Positions 53,385-63,700 of a stretch of DNA of 64,000 nt are shown here, piece after piece. Both the position numbers and the translations under genes were made by a program. The number at the start of each line of letters is the position of its first letter. Within the stretch, counting starts at the first letter, position 1. Source of the DNA: an uncultured Prevotella sp. (lineage in GTDB: Bacteria; Bacteroidota; Bacteroidia; Bacteroidales; Bacteroidaceae); NCBI GenBank assembly GCA_902497035.1, contig CABVDL010000001.1, positions 1 to 64,000 on the forward strand, given 5' to 3'. Below the pieces are notes generated by a model, which did no database searches, was not told the DNA's origin, and was given only the letters and a program-made list of their open reading frames with translations.

Positions 53385-55862
53385 TTAAAGGTCAATCTGC
53401 TGCTGTAGTCTGATGTCGCGGCTTGAGCTGCCCACCATGATGGTGAAGCTGCCGGGCTGAAGCATCCAGCTGTGTGTGTGAATGTCATAGAAGCTGAAGG
53501 CATCGGGGCCAAGGACGACGCTTACGGCCCGGCGTTGTCCGGGCTTGAGTGATACTTTCTCAAATTGCTTCAGTTCTTTTTCAGGCCTTACCACGGTGGT
53601 CTGGTCATCGCGTACATAAATTTGTGCGATTTCTTTGCCTTCGCGCTTTCCGGTGTTGGTGATGGTGAACGAAACGCGTACGCTGTCGTCACCTATGACC
53701 TCAAGCCGCAGATCGGAATAGGCGAAGGTCGTGTAGCTCAACCCGAAGCCGAAGGGGAAGAGTGGCTGGCGTTTAAGCCTGTCGTAGCCGCGGTAGCCCA
53801 TGAAGATCCCCTCGTTGTAGGCTACGCTGCGTACTTCACGCCCGTCCTCGTTGGTATAGTAACTGTCGTGGCAGGGATTGTCCTCCCATCGGCGGTCGAA
53901 TGTGACGGGCAGCTTGCCGCTTGGGGTGCATCTCCCGGTGAGTATCTCGGCCAGAGCCGTACCGCCTTCCTGTCCCGGATACCAGGCCATGACGACGGCG
54001 GCAGCATCAGCAAGCCATGGCCTCATATCGACACCTGCTCCGGCATTCAGAACGACGGTGAGGTGCGGATTGACGGCGGCCACCTGTCTGATGAACTGCT
54101 CCTGGTAGGCGGGCAGACCGAATGGACGGTCAAAGCCCTCACCCTCGGTGCTGCTGTCGAAACCGCCGCAATAGACCACATGGTCGGCTTTTTGAAGGCC
54201 ACGGCGCAACTTTGTTTTGTCGAGTTTTCGCAGCCTGACGTGAATGATGGCTGACGAAATGTTGTCGAAGAACTCAACCTTTATTTTATAGGTGCGGCCG
54301 CCCTTTAGGGCCAGTCCGTTCTCGCGTGACGAATAAGCGTGGTTGCCCCAGTCGCCCGCCACCACCATGCCATTGATACTGATACGGTAACCGTCGTCAC
54401 CGCCGATGCCCACCATGAGCTGTTCGTCGGCATCGGGACGGTAATAGCCTTCCCACACTACGGAGAAAGTGTCGGCGGGCATGGAGGCGGCGGGTGCACC
54501 GTAGCCCCAGTCGAAGTCAATCTTGCTGTCGGTGCGCGTCATTACAGGCTTTCCGTTAAAGTGCCTGTTGGCATAATAGTGCCCTGTAAATCCCCTGACG
54601 TGGCCGAGACTGTCGGCAAAGACCATCGGCGTGATGTCGGTGTAGATGATATTGTCGGTGAGCAGAATGGTGTTACGGTGCAAACGTTTCAGTTCCTTGT
54701 CAAGCGGCTTGTCGCTGAACGGCACTACATTGCCGCTGCCACCACCTGTCGTGATGCGGCTGGCGTTGGGGCCAACCAGCGCCACTGTGCCCTTGAGCGG
54801 CAGTTCATTATTGTTTTTCAGCAATACGATGCCCTCGCGGGCAAGCTCGAGAGCGGTCTGCCTTGACGACGGGCAGTCGAGCGCGATAGTTGTGTCTTTC
54901 TGCGTCCTGTCGAGCAGGCCGAAAGCAATAAGCGTCTGCAGCACATGCTGCACCTTTTGGTTGATGGTGGCTGTGTCTACGACACCGGTCTTTAGGAGCG
55001 GCATCAGCTTGTCGTAGTTGAGGTTTCTGCCCTTTGGCATTTCGAGGTCAATGCCCCAGTTGGCTGCTGCCGCCGTACTGTAGACTGACGTCCAGTCAGA
55101 CATGATAATTCCTTTGAAGTCCCAAGAATGCCGTAACACTTCGTTGTTGAGCCAGTTGTTTTCTGTAGTGTGGACACCGTTGAGCAGGTTGTAACTGTCC
55201 ATGACGGCGCCTGTCTGCCCCTGCTGTATGGCCTTGCGGAATGCGGGGAAATAAATCTCATTGAGCGTACGCTCATCAATGTCGGAACTGACGTGGTGTC
55301 GGCTCCATTCCTGATTGTTTCCCGCGAAATGCTTGACGGTGGCCATGACACCGCGTTGCTGCAGGCCTCTGATGTATTGCAAGGCGAGCTCGCCGGTCAG
55401 ATAGGGATCCTCACCGAAGTATTCGTAATTGCGTCCGCATAGTGGCGACCGCGTGATATTGACACCTGGTCCGAGCAAGATACCTACACCGCGAGCCCGG
55501 GCGTCGTCGCCTAAGCTGTTGCCGAGACGGTGCAACAGGCTTCGGTTCCACGTGGAGGCACTCAGCACCGACGCGGGGTAAAGCGTGCTGTGTGGCGCGT
55601 GGTTGCGCAGCCCCACCGGACCGTCGGCCAAAAGAATGCGGGGTATGCCTAACCGCGGTATGGCGCGCAACGAGAATGAGGTCTCACCCGACAAGTAATC
55701 GATTTTCTCGCGCAGCGTCATCTGGCTGACTAACGTTTTAGCGCGGTCGATGGTCTGTTGGCTAATGGTCTGGCTGCGGAGAACGGAGGAGAAAAGTATG
55801 AACAGACATGTCGCCAGGGCAGTGCCGAATGGCTTTGATAACAGCCTGAAATGAACATTCAT
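53385..55862 (-). CDS. GH3 family glycosidase with inserted PA14 domain
   Basis: An 825-residue secreted enzyme (signal FILFSSVLRSQ). The N-terminal GH3 barrel has LADGPVGLRN, GRNYEYFGEDPYLTGELA, ATVKHFAGNNQEWSRH and nucleophile Asp256 in GIIMSDWTSVYS. The alpha/beta-sandwich contains a PA14 module (residues about 421-547, GFTGHYYANRHFNGK to GGDDGYRISINGMVVAGDWG), as in fungal-like and Bacteroidota beta-glucosidases. After it comes GGFDSSTEGEGFDRPFGLP, the usual acid/base region. The C-terminal fibronectin-III-like part ends with MLQPGSFTIMVGSSSRDIRLQ. Likely beta-glucosidase or beta-xylosidase; substrate not fixed by sequence. Confidence 0.93.
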   Translation of the reverse strand: MNVHFRLLSKPFGTALATCLFILFSSVLRSQTISQQTIDRAKTLVSQMTLREKIDYLSGETSFSLRAIPRLGIPRILLADGPVGLRNHAPHSTLYPASVLSASTWNRSLLHRLGNSLGDDARARGVGILLGPGVNITRSPLCGRNYEYFGEDPYLTGELALQYIRGLQQRGVMATVKHFAGNNQEWSRHHVSSDIDERTLNEIYFPAFRKAIQQGQTGAVMDSYNLLNGVHTTENNWLNNEVLRHSWDFKGIIMSDWTSVYSTAAAANWGIDLEMPKGRNLNYDKLMPLLKTGVVDTATINQKVQHVLQTLIAFGLLDRTQKDTTIALDCPSSRQTALELAREGIVLLKNNNELPLKGTVALVGPNASRITTGGGSGNVVPFSDKPLDKELKRLHRNTILLTDNIIYTDITPMVFADSLGHVRGFTGHYYANRHFNGKPVMTRTDSKIDFDWGYGAPAASMPADTFSVVWEGYYRPDADEQLMVGIGGDDGYRISINGMVVAGDWGNHAYSSRENGLALKGGRTYKIKVEFFDNISSAIIHVRLRKLDKTKLRRGLQKADHVVYCGGFDSSTEGEGFDRPFGLPAYQEQFIRQVAAVNPHLTVVLNAGAGVDMRPWLADAAAVVMAWYPGQEGGTALAEILTGRCTPSGKLPVTFDRRWEDNPCHDSYYTNEDGREVRSVAYNEGIFMGYRGYDRLKRQPLFPFGFGLSYTTFAYSDLRLEVIGDDSVRVSFTITNTGKREGKEIAQIYVRDDQTTVVRPEKELKQFEKVSLKPGQRRAVSVVLGPDAFSFYDIHTHSWMLQPGSFTIMVGSSSRDIRLQQQIDL

Positions 55863-55877
55863 TGTGGGAAGTTTGTT

Positions 55878-58856
55878 TTATTTGACGTTGAGTGTGATGG
55901 TCTTGTCACCAATAATCAGGCGGTAGGTACCTGGTTCTACCACGGTGGTGCCTTCATCATTGACAAAGCCCAGGTCGCGGTTCACCTGCAGGTTGAAGCG
56001 GAATACAACCGTCTGGCCCTTCTTAATCTCTTTTTTGTCGAAGAAGCGCAATTCCTTCACAGGACGCGTGAGCTTGGCGTATGGACATTGCACGAAGCCC
56101 AGCACGGCATGCTTGCCGTCATAGGCTCCCGTGTTGGTGACCGGCACGTCCACGGTGAAACGGTCACCGGCAGAGAGTGTGGTCTTTGATGCCGTCGGAT
56201 GGCCATACTGATAAGTGGTGTAGCTCAGTCCGTAGCCGAAGCTGTAGAGCGGGTCGCTGGTCGTGTCGTGATAGAAGCCCTGCGTGGCTCGGGCACTTGG
56301 TCGGCGGTTGTAGTAGATGGGAATTTGTCCGCCTGTGTAGGGGAAGGTGACAGCCAGCCGGCCTGAGGGATTGACCTCACCCTTGAGGATGCGCGCTGTG
56401 GGTGTGCCGCCGGCAACCCCCGTCTGCCACATCTCCACGATAGCGTCGGCCAGCGGCTCCACACCGTCGAGCTGAAGCGGACGGCCATTGGACAGTACCA
56501 CGATGATGGGTTTGCCTGTCTTGTGCAAAGTCTGCAGCAGGTCGAGCTGCACTTGGGGCAGGGCTATCGATGCTCTCGACTGGTTCTCGCCACTCCAGTT
56601 GCCATGTTCGCCAAGACAGAGAATGATGGCATCAGCTTTGGCGGCAATGGCCTTGGCTTCGGCAAAGCCGCTCTGGTTGCCACCGTCAAAATCGCAGCCG
56701 CGGGCATAGTCGATGCGCACATTCTGACCAAACACCGTTTTCATTGCATTGAGCAGAGATGTCACGTCAGTCTCGAGGCCGTGTCCCCACCAACAGCCGA
56801 GGAGGTCCTTGCGTGCTGTGGCCAAAGGACCGATAACGGCCAGCCGCTTACTGTTGACGAGTGGGAGAATGCCGTTGTTCTTCAGCAGCACAACAGACTC
56901 CTCAGCCAACTGCCCGACAATGGTCCGGCTTTCGTGACGCAGGAAGCGCAGGCTGTCGGGAGTCTCTTGGGTGTAGGGATGCTCGAAAAGGCCGAGGTCG
57001 AATTTCAGTTTGAGTACTCGTGCTACGGCATCATCTACCAATGGCTGTGCGATCTTTTTGTCGTTGACCAGTTGCGCGAGGTATTTATCATAGGAGTGTG
57101 ACATCATATCGATATCGACCCCGCTGTCCATGGCCTGCCCGCCTGCCGTCTGCAAGTCTTTGGCCGAGCCTTGCGCCTGGAGCTGCGCGATGGCACCCCA
57201 GTCGGAAATCACGGGGCCTTGGAACCCCAACTTCCGGCGCAGCACCTGGCGCAGCAGATAACTGTTGGCGGTGACAGGCGTGCCGTTGAAGTTGTTGAAG
57301 GCACTCATTATCGTAGCTGCTCCTGCGCCGACTGCCATGCGGTATGGCGGCAGATAGGTGTCCCACAGCGTCTGTCTGGAGATTTCGGTATAGACGTAAT
57401 CGCGTCCGGCCTCGGATGCTCCGTAACCGACATAATGCTTGGCGCAGGCGGCGATGGAGAGGCTGTCGGACAGCGACTTGCCCTGATAGCCCCTGACAGC
57501 GGCAGCGCCAAAGACCCCGTTTAGGTAGGGATCCTCACCGTAACTCTCCGCGATACGACCCCAGCGTGGGTCGCGCGAGACATCAATCATTGGTGAGAAT
57601 GTCCAGTCGACACCCGACATGCGGCTCTCCTGAGCTGCGACACGGCATGACAGGCGGGTGAGCTTGGGGTTGAAGCTGCAAGCCTGGGCCAGAGGAATAG
57701 GGGCTACCGTGCGGAAGCCGTGGATGACATCGTAGGCGAACACGATGGGAATGTGCAGACGTGAGTCGTTGACGGCGTGCTGCTGCATGCGGTTGCGCAA
57801 GGCGGCATCAGTGCCGAAATAGATGAGCGAGCCGGTTTCGGCCGGAATATTCTTCACCTCAATGCCGCGGTTGTTCTCGTTGTTGTTGGTGCCGAGCGTG
57901 TATTGGTTGAGCTGCATCACTTTTTCCTCAAGTGTCATTCTTGAGAGCAGGTCCTGTACGCGAAGGGCTATCGGAGCCGTCTTGTCCGTATAGATAACGT
58001 GTTGCGGACGGATGGCACTGAGGTCGGTGATGGTCCATGGCCTTGTTACAGCTGCATGGGCTGCCTCTTGTGTTGCCCTGACGAGGTCGTCGCTCATGCC
58101 TTTCGCCCTATAGGAGTTGCCCACGACTGACTGTCCCGTGAGCGTCTCCACCCAAGCACAGGCGGCGGTATAACGGCCGTATTGCAGTTGCAGGTGATAA
58201 CCGTCGCGGTTCATATTGTCGCCGATGAACGTTGTTCGGGCATTTTGGATGGCTGTGCCTGACGGCACTACAATCTTGATGCCGTTGTCACGCATGGCTT
58301 GCTGAGCGGCACTGACAATGCGATTGTACATCGTCATCTGGTCACAGTCGTAATTGGGGAAGGCCCCGTGTGAGGAGTTGTGCTGATAAGCCCAAGTCTG
58401 GTGCCAGATGAGTTTGGCCTTCGGCGCATATTGCCTCACATAAGCAATAAGCTGCCTCAGGTAAGGCTCGAAAGTCTCGTATTGCCCGGACAGTCCGCTG
58501 GCCTGCTGCAGACTGACATAGTCCCAGTGTTCGTCCTGTAGGGCTGTGGAAAGACGGGTGTTGTCGTGTTGCTGCTGCTTGCCTTCTGCATCGACCTTAC
58601 GGTAACGGTAGGCGGGACGGTCGTTTTGGGCGTTGTCCCAGTGGCGTTGCAGCGGACAGCCGCCGATATACAGGTTGCCCGCAATGATGCACGTGCCTTG
58701 GGCCTCGCCAAGCTCGTGCAGGTTGTTTTCTACGGCATCTTCTGAGAAACTGTTGCCAATGGCCAGTACGCGAATGGTGCGTTGCTTCGCTCCAACGGTC
58801 ATGCTAACCATCAGAGTCAGCAAAAACAGTATGTGCGTGAAGAAAGAATGTTTCAT
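55878..58856 (-). CDS. DUF4886 (SGNH-like) domain fused to GH3 glycosidase
   Basis: A 992-residue secreted protein with signal peptide. Residues about 25-285 are DUF4886 with VLAIGNSFSEDAVE (candidate Ser36), DEHWDYVSLQQASG, HQTWAYQHNSSH and NRDGYHL (Asp218, His221). They are strikingly similar to the N-terminal domain at 41298. Residues about 300-990 are a full GH3: MTLEEKVMQLNQYTLG, VDWTFSPMIDVSRDPRWGRIAESYGEDPYLNG, KHYVGYGASEAGRDY, nucleophile Asp552 in GPVISDWGAI, and a C-terminal fibronectin-like domain. One chain therefore joins a probable esterase with an exo-glycosidase. It is 15 nt upstream of the PA14-GH3 gene. Confidence 0.93.
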   Translation of the reverse strand: MKHSFFTHILFLLTLMVSMTVGAKQRTIRVLAIGNSFSEDAVENNLHELGEAQGTCIIAGNLYIGGCPLQRHWDNAQNDRPAYRYRKVDAEGKQQQHDNTRLSTALQDEHWDYVSLQQASGLSGQYETFEPYLRQLIAYVRQYAPKAKLIWHQTWAYQHNSSHGAFPNYDCDQMTMYNRIVSAAQQAMRDNGIKIVVPSGTAIQNARTTFIGDNMNRDGYHLQLQYGRYTAACAWVETLTGQSVVGNSYRAKGMSDDLVRATQEAAHAAVTRPWTITDLSAIRPQHVIYTDKTAPIALRVQDLLSRMTLEEKVMQLNQYTLGTNNNENNRGIEVKNIPAETGSLIYFGTDAALRNRMQQHAVNDSRLHIPIVFAYDVIHGFRTVAPIPLAQACSFNPKLTRLSCRVAAQESRMSGVDWTFSPMIDVSRDPRWGRIAESYGEDPYLNGVFGAAAVRGYQGKSLSDSLSIAACAKHYVGYGASEAGRDYVYTEISRQTLWDTYLPPYRMAVGAGAATIMSAFNNFNGTPVTANSYLLRQVLRRKLGFQGPVISDWGAIAQLQAQGSAKDLQTAGGQAMDSGVDIDMMSHSYDKYLAQLVNDKKIAQPLVDDAVARVLKLKFDLGLFEHPYTQETPDSLRFLRHESRTIVGQLAEESVVLLKNNGILPLVNSKRLAVIGPLATARKDLLGCWWGHGLETDVTSLLNAMKTVFGQNVRIDYARGCDFDGGNQSGFAEAKAIAAKADAIILCLGEHGNWSGENQSRASIALPQVQLDLLQTLHKTGKPIIVVLSNGRPLQLDGVEPLADAIVEMWQTGVAGGTPTARILKGEVNPSGRLAVTFPYTGGQIPIYYNRRPSARATQGFYHDTTSDPLYSFGYGLSYTTYQYGHPTASKTTLSAGDRFTVDVPVTNTGAYDGKHAVLGFVQCPYAKLTRPVKELRFFDKKEIKKGQTVVFRFNLQVNRDLGFVNDEGTTVVEPGTYRLIIGDKTITLNVK

Positions 58857-58868
58857 TATTGTAAGGAC

Positions 58869-60671
58869 TTATTTAGCTTTGTTCATATAGTAGTCGTGTA
58901 TGATGTACCAAGCCTCCTTGCGCTGGCCCTGGTCAGATATGAGACCTTTTCGGTTCCATCCGTCCTGATTGGTGGCGTGGAGGCGGGTTGGGCTGCGGAA
59001 GTCGAACAGCACCCACGGGGAAATGCCGCAGAGGTTGGGAATATTCTCAAACATGCGCAGGTTGTCGCGGTAGAGTCTGGCCTGATAGTCCTCGCTCCAA
59101 CTGTCTGGGTTGGTTTCGTCGCCATGCTTTCCGTAGAGGGCCTCTCCGCCGAACTCTGAGATGAGCAGCGGCTTGTCAGGTGCCACGTTCCAACGGATTA
59201 GTCCGGGGTCTTTTGGCCATGGGGCATACCACCCCATATACTTGTTGATGCCGACCAGGTCGAGGTTGGGGTAAAAGTCATCGTGCATGACGAACTGGTC
59301 CTGTTGCTTGTCGAAATAAGCAAGGTCAAAGGCGGCGACAAAGAGTCGCGTTGTGTCCATCATCTTTCCGGTCTTGAGCAATTGGGTAAGGAATCGGTTG
59401 CGTGCCTGTGTGTTTTTTGTCTCGTTGGCAATACCCCAGAAGCAGTCGGCGCAACGGTTGCGGTCACGTTGAATGGTCTCACGCAACATCTGTTGTGCCT
59501 TGTGGAGCGTAGAGTCGTTGCTGAAGTCAATGGCCTGCCATACCGGCACCTCCTGCCAGACCATCAGCCCCTGACGTTCGGCCTCGCGTACGATGTACTC
59601 ATTCTGTTGGTAATGGGCCAGTCTCACCATGTTGCAGCCGAGTGCCTTTGCCTCAGCGACCAGTGCTACGGCGTCGGTAATGCTCGTGGCCCTGCCCATG
59701 CGTTGGGCAATCTCCTCGTGAAAGGAGACGCTCCGCAGAAAGACGGGCTTGCCGTTGAGCAGCACTTTCGTCTTCTCGACATTGATGTTGCGGAAGCCAA
59801 TCTGCTCGGTTACGGTGTCGTTGGCTGTCGTAATAGTAGTGGAATAGAGCGTGGGCTTATCGGGTGACCAGCGCTTCAGCCTGTGTACCGTCAGCCGCCC
59901 TGAGGCGACACCGTTGGCATTGGTCGTGAGGTTCATCCTGACACCGGCATCAGGAATGGAGACGGTGACATGCTCGCCTGCAACGGGCCGTGAGAGGGAA
60001 ACATCGGCCAGCAGCAGGTTGCCCTGCCGCTTGTCGAGCCGGATGAAGTAGTCGCTGATATAGGTGACGGGCAGGGAGACCAGCATGATGTCGCGCGTGA
60101 TGCCGCCGTAGTTCCACCAGTCGAATGACATGGCAGGAATGGCGTCGGCACGCCGCTGGTTGTTGACAGCAACCACCAACAGGTTGTCACCACTTACCAG
60201 ATTGTCATCCACTTCCACCTGAAAGGGCGTGAAGGCACCCTCGTGGGAGGCCAGCAGTTTGCCGTTGAGATAGACCTTGCAACGGTTGCTGACACCTGCG
60301 AAATAAAGAAAGTGACGCTGCTTGCCGTCCGGTGTGAAGTTGAAGTGGCGGGCATACCAGACTGTACCCTCGTAGTATCTCAGTTCGTCGCGCTGGCTGT
60401 TCCAGTCGCCCGGCACGTTGAGGCGTGGCGCGCCGTCGAAGTCGTATTCATAGAAATAGCCCTTGGGCCTGCTGCTGCGGTCCAAGAAAACCTTCATGTT
60501 GTAGCCTGCGTCATAGGGATCGGTGATGGCGCTCCATTTGCCGTTCAGCGAAGTGCGGTGCCGCCCATAGACATTTTGAATATAGGTGGTGGAAGGACGG
60601 GCGACGATGGCCGCCGACAGCAGGATGAGATTTGCGAGTCCTTTCAGTATGGCCGTGGGGAAGTATTTCAT
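58869..60671 (-). CDS. GH2 family glycosidase
   Basis: The start at ATG 60671 gives 600 residues with a signal peptide directly at the N-terminus (MKYFPTAILKGLANLILLSAAIVA). An in-frame ATG at 60734, 5 nt after the previous stop, would add 21 polar residues and cannot be excluded. The sugar-binding jelly roll has SLNGKWSAITDPYDAG, YYEGTVWYARHF and CKVYLNGKLLASHEGAFTPFQVEV. The barrel has LNGKPVFLRSVSFHEE, FWGIANETKN with acid/base Glu417 and LISEFGGEALYG with nucleophile Glu506. Beta-glucuronidase- or beta-galactosidase-like activity is likely. It is between the DUF4886-GH3 gene and the FAD-GH36 gene. Confidence 0.92.
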   Translation of the reverse strand: MKYFPTAILKGLANLILLSAAIVARPSTTYIQNVYGRHRTSLNGKWSAITDPYDAGYNMKVFLDRSSRPKGYFYEYDFDGAPRLNVPGDWNSQRDELRYYEGTVWYARHFNFTPDGKQRHFLYFAGVSNRCKVYLNGKLLASHEGAFTPFQVEVDDNLVSGDNLLVVAVNNQRRADAIPAMSFDWWNYGGITRDIMLVSLPVTYISDYFIRLDKRQGNLLLADVSLSRPVAGEHVTVSIPDAGVRMNLTTNANGVASGRLTVHRLKRWSPDKPTLYSTTITTANDTVTEQIGFRNINVEKTKVLLNGKPVFLRSVSFHEEIAQRMGRATSITDAVALVAEAKALGCNMVRLAHYQQNEYIVREAERQGLMVWQEVPVWQAIDFSNDSTLHKAQQMLRETIQRDRNRCADCFWGIANETKNTQARNRFLTQLLKTGKMMDTTRLFVAAFDLAYFDKQQDQFVMHDDFYPNLDLVGINKYMGWYAPWPKDPGLIRWNVAPDKPLLISEFGGEALYGKHGDETNPDSWSEDYQARLYRDNLRMFENIPNLCGISPWVLFDFRSPTRLHATNQDGWNRKGLISDQGQRKEAWYIIHDYYMNKAK

Positions 60672-60739
60672 TGCTCTTAGCTTGTTTTTTGGATTGTCAT
60701 TGATCTCTGCTTTTGATACCATGATTTCATCCATCTGTT

Positions 60740-63700
60740 TTACTCCTTAACCTCGTAGTGGTAAAGGCAGAAGTCGTTGGGCTGCGGGAGGGTAAGGCTT
60801 ATGCGGCCTTCCCCGTCAGAGGTCACATTGCTTTCTTTTCCGTCACCCATCAGCGGCTGCAACCGCAATGTCGTGCCTTTGTCGAGATGCAGCAGCATGT
60901 GGGTCGTGGGCCGGTCGTTGTCCTCACGGAACACCAACAGAAAACCGCTGCGTCCGTCGGTTATCGACTGAAACCCCGTCCAGCTGCGCCCCGAGGGCTC
61001 TTCGCCGACGGGCAGGATGATACCCTGATGTATTTGATGCTGCCATTTTGTATAGCACTTGATGCTCTTTCCCAAAGAGTAGGCTTCGTCGGGCAGATTG
61101 GAGGCCTCCATCCAGGCCAGCGGCTGCGCCATCATCGTGATGGCAAAGAGGTAGTCCATGCTGTAACGGGCCGGTGCGAACGGGTCGTCGCCATACTTCG
61201 ACGGATTACGCCATTTGTTGAGAAACTCCACCTGCAGTCGCTCGGCCGGCACGTAGGCTGCGAGCTGCCACAGATTGCGCAGCGTCTGGTAAGGGTAATA
61301 GTTGCCCCAATCTGTATAACGGTTTTCGAGGAAAATATTGCCGTATTCGTTGAACATATTGTATCCGCCCCTGCGTCCGGCTGTCACGTCAAGGTTGAAG
61401 ATGACATTGCCGCCTGACTGTCTGGTGACCTCGTTGAAGAAGTTACGAAGCCTTTGCTCGGCACGTTTTGTGGGAATCTGCACGCCGTCAATCTTAAAGA
61501 TGGTAATGCCGTATCGGCGCCAAAGTGAGAGCACGGCCTCTGCATCTTTCTGCCAGTCGGCAAACTCATCTTGAATGCTCGGGTTGAACCATAGTCCGAT
61601 GCGCATGTTAAGTTGGCGGGCTTTGGCCACCACACGGTCAAGACCCTGAGGAAATTTCACGGGGTCAGGAGTCCAATAGAGACTGTCTTTCCATATATCC
61701 TTGAAACTTCCTTTGCCGCTTTTAGAGTTGGGACTTTTCCCTTTCTGCCAACCGTCGTCGAGCTGGAACACGTTGATGCCGAGCCGATGTGCCTGGTCAA
61801 GTTCGTTCAGACAAAAAGCCTCGTTGATGCGGGCATCTTGACTGCGGTCACCCCACGTATTCATCATCACCATATCGTCGGCTTCGGCTTTCTTGGCCCG
61901 GAGCTGTTTTTGGTAAAGGCGAAGGGCTTTGAGCGCATCGGTCTCATCGCCGTCAAAGACACCTAATACAACAGTGTAAGCACGTGTCCATTGTTCCGGC
62001 GTAACATCATCGGGTGCGATGCCAAAGCCTGTTACTGCAAAACTGCCAAATTCGGTGATGAAGTCAGCACCCGGATAGTGCAGCTGCGTTGACGGGCAAG
62101 GTGCCTCCTTGAGAAAGAAGAAGCCGCCGCCTGTTGCACCGTTCTTGGCGATAATCAGGTTGCCCCGCACCCCATTGCGCCGGTAAGGTATGAAGGTGGC
62201 CGAATGTACAAGGTTGTTGTTCCAGTCGGTGTAATCGAAAAATTCGACGGCACGGCACTGCCAGTGGTTGCCGCCCGGCGACAGACGGTCGAGAATGGCT
62301 GTGCGCACCTGCGGCTCCATGTCAGCTGTCGACTCGATGTTCTTGTTGTCTGCGTTGTTGGCCGTCTGCTTTGTCAAGGCAGCCTTTAGCTTGCCGCGCA
62401 ACCATGTGTTGCAGACAATGGCAGGCGCGTTATCGTAGACAATGTATTCCCTTTTCACCTGTAGACTGCCTATGCGGAACGTAACGGTCGCCTGTGCGCC
62501 GTCAGCATGGATGGTGCTGGGGGAAAGGCGCCCGCAGCTGACGCAGAGACTGTCGGCCCGGCCTTTGGCGATGATGAGGTCGTTGGCATCCGTCTTGTTT
62601 GTGAGTGTCAGGCTCCCTCTGTCTGTGACACTGAGCGTGCGCAGACTGTCATGGCGGAGCAGGATGGTGCGAACAATCTGTGAGTTACCCAAAAATAAGG
62701 TGTCCCCATTTGTTCGGGCAAAAGCCGTCTTGTTCATAAAGGCGCGGCCTACGGGCAGGGTGCGGTTCGGCTCATTGAAGTGTTGGTTGTCGGGTACATT
62801 CTCTTTCCCAGCGCCCTGCCGCATCAGTTGCTGCAGCTCGTTGAGATAATGCTGATAGACCTCCCGTGGGGTGACTTTATGACGGTGGCAGACGGATGCG
62901 GCCATGCCAACGACCTCGCCCATCATGCCCGTTGTGCGCATAACGCGGACGGTACCGAGGGCCACATGCGTGCAGCTGATGTCGCGTCCGGCCATGAAAA
63001 GGTTGTCAATGTTGCGCGAATAGAGGCAACGGTAAGGTACGGCATAGGGATGTATCCATCGGTGTATGGTACGCGTCTTGAACGCCTCACCGGGGAAGTG
63101 CGCCTCATTGACGGAGTCGGCGAAATGCAGGTCAATGGCCCATGTGGTGGTGAATGAGGCGTCCTCGTGCCACAAGTCCTTGTCAATGTCCTGCTGCGAA
63201 AGAATATAGTCGCCCATAAGCCGCCTCGACTCACGCTTGCCCAGCACATAGGCTGCCCAGCTCAACTCTCGGTGAGCAAATTCGTCTTTTGTAGTCTCAT
63301 TGTTCTTCAGCCAGCTCCAGTTGGAGAACACCACCAGGAGGCCATAGTCCCGAATGCGCTCGGCATCGGTAATCTGGTTGCGGTTCATGCCGGTCTCCCA
63401 TGTCCATTCGCCTTTATAGACGTGCTCGGCGTTGTTTTCATTGAACGTTAGACCGAAGTTGAACACCGGGAAAGTGGTCTTCTTTCTCTTCGGCTCGCTG
63501 TACCATTGCACAGAGGCACCCATCACCAGACTGTCCGGCTTTTCTGGCGCATAGCTCTCGTTGAATTCCGACTTTCCCTCACGGCCCATGCGGTAGTCGG
63601 CTCCGGCCAGCGCACCGATGGTGCCGTCGCCCGTGCAATCGCTGAAAAGGGGTGCCTCAAGTGTCATCTCATTCCCCGTGGTCACCTCATAGATGGTGAC

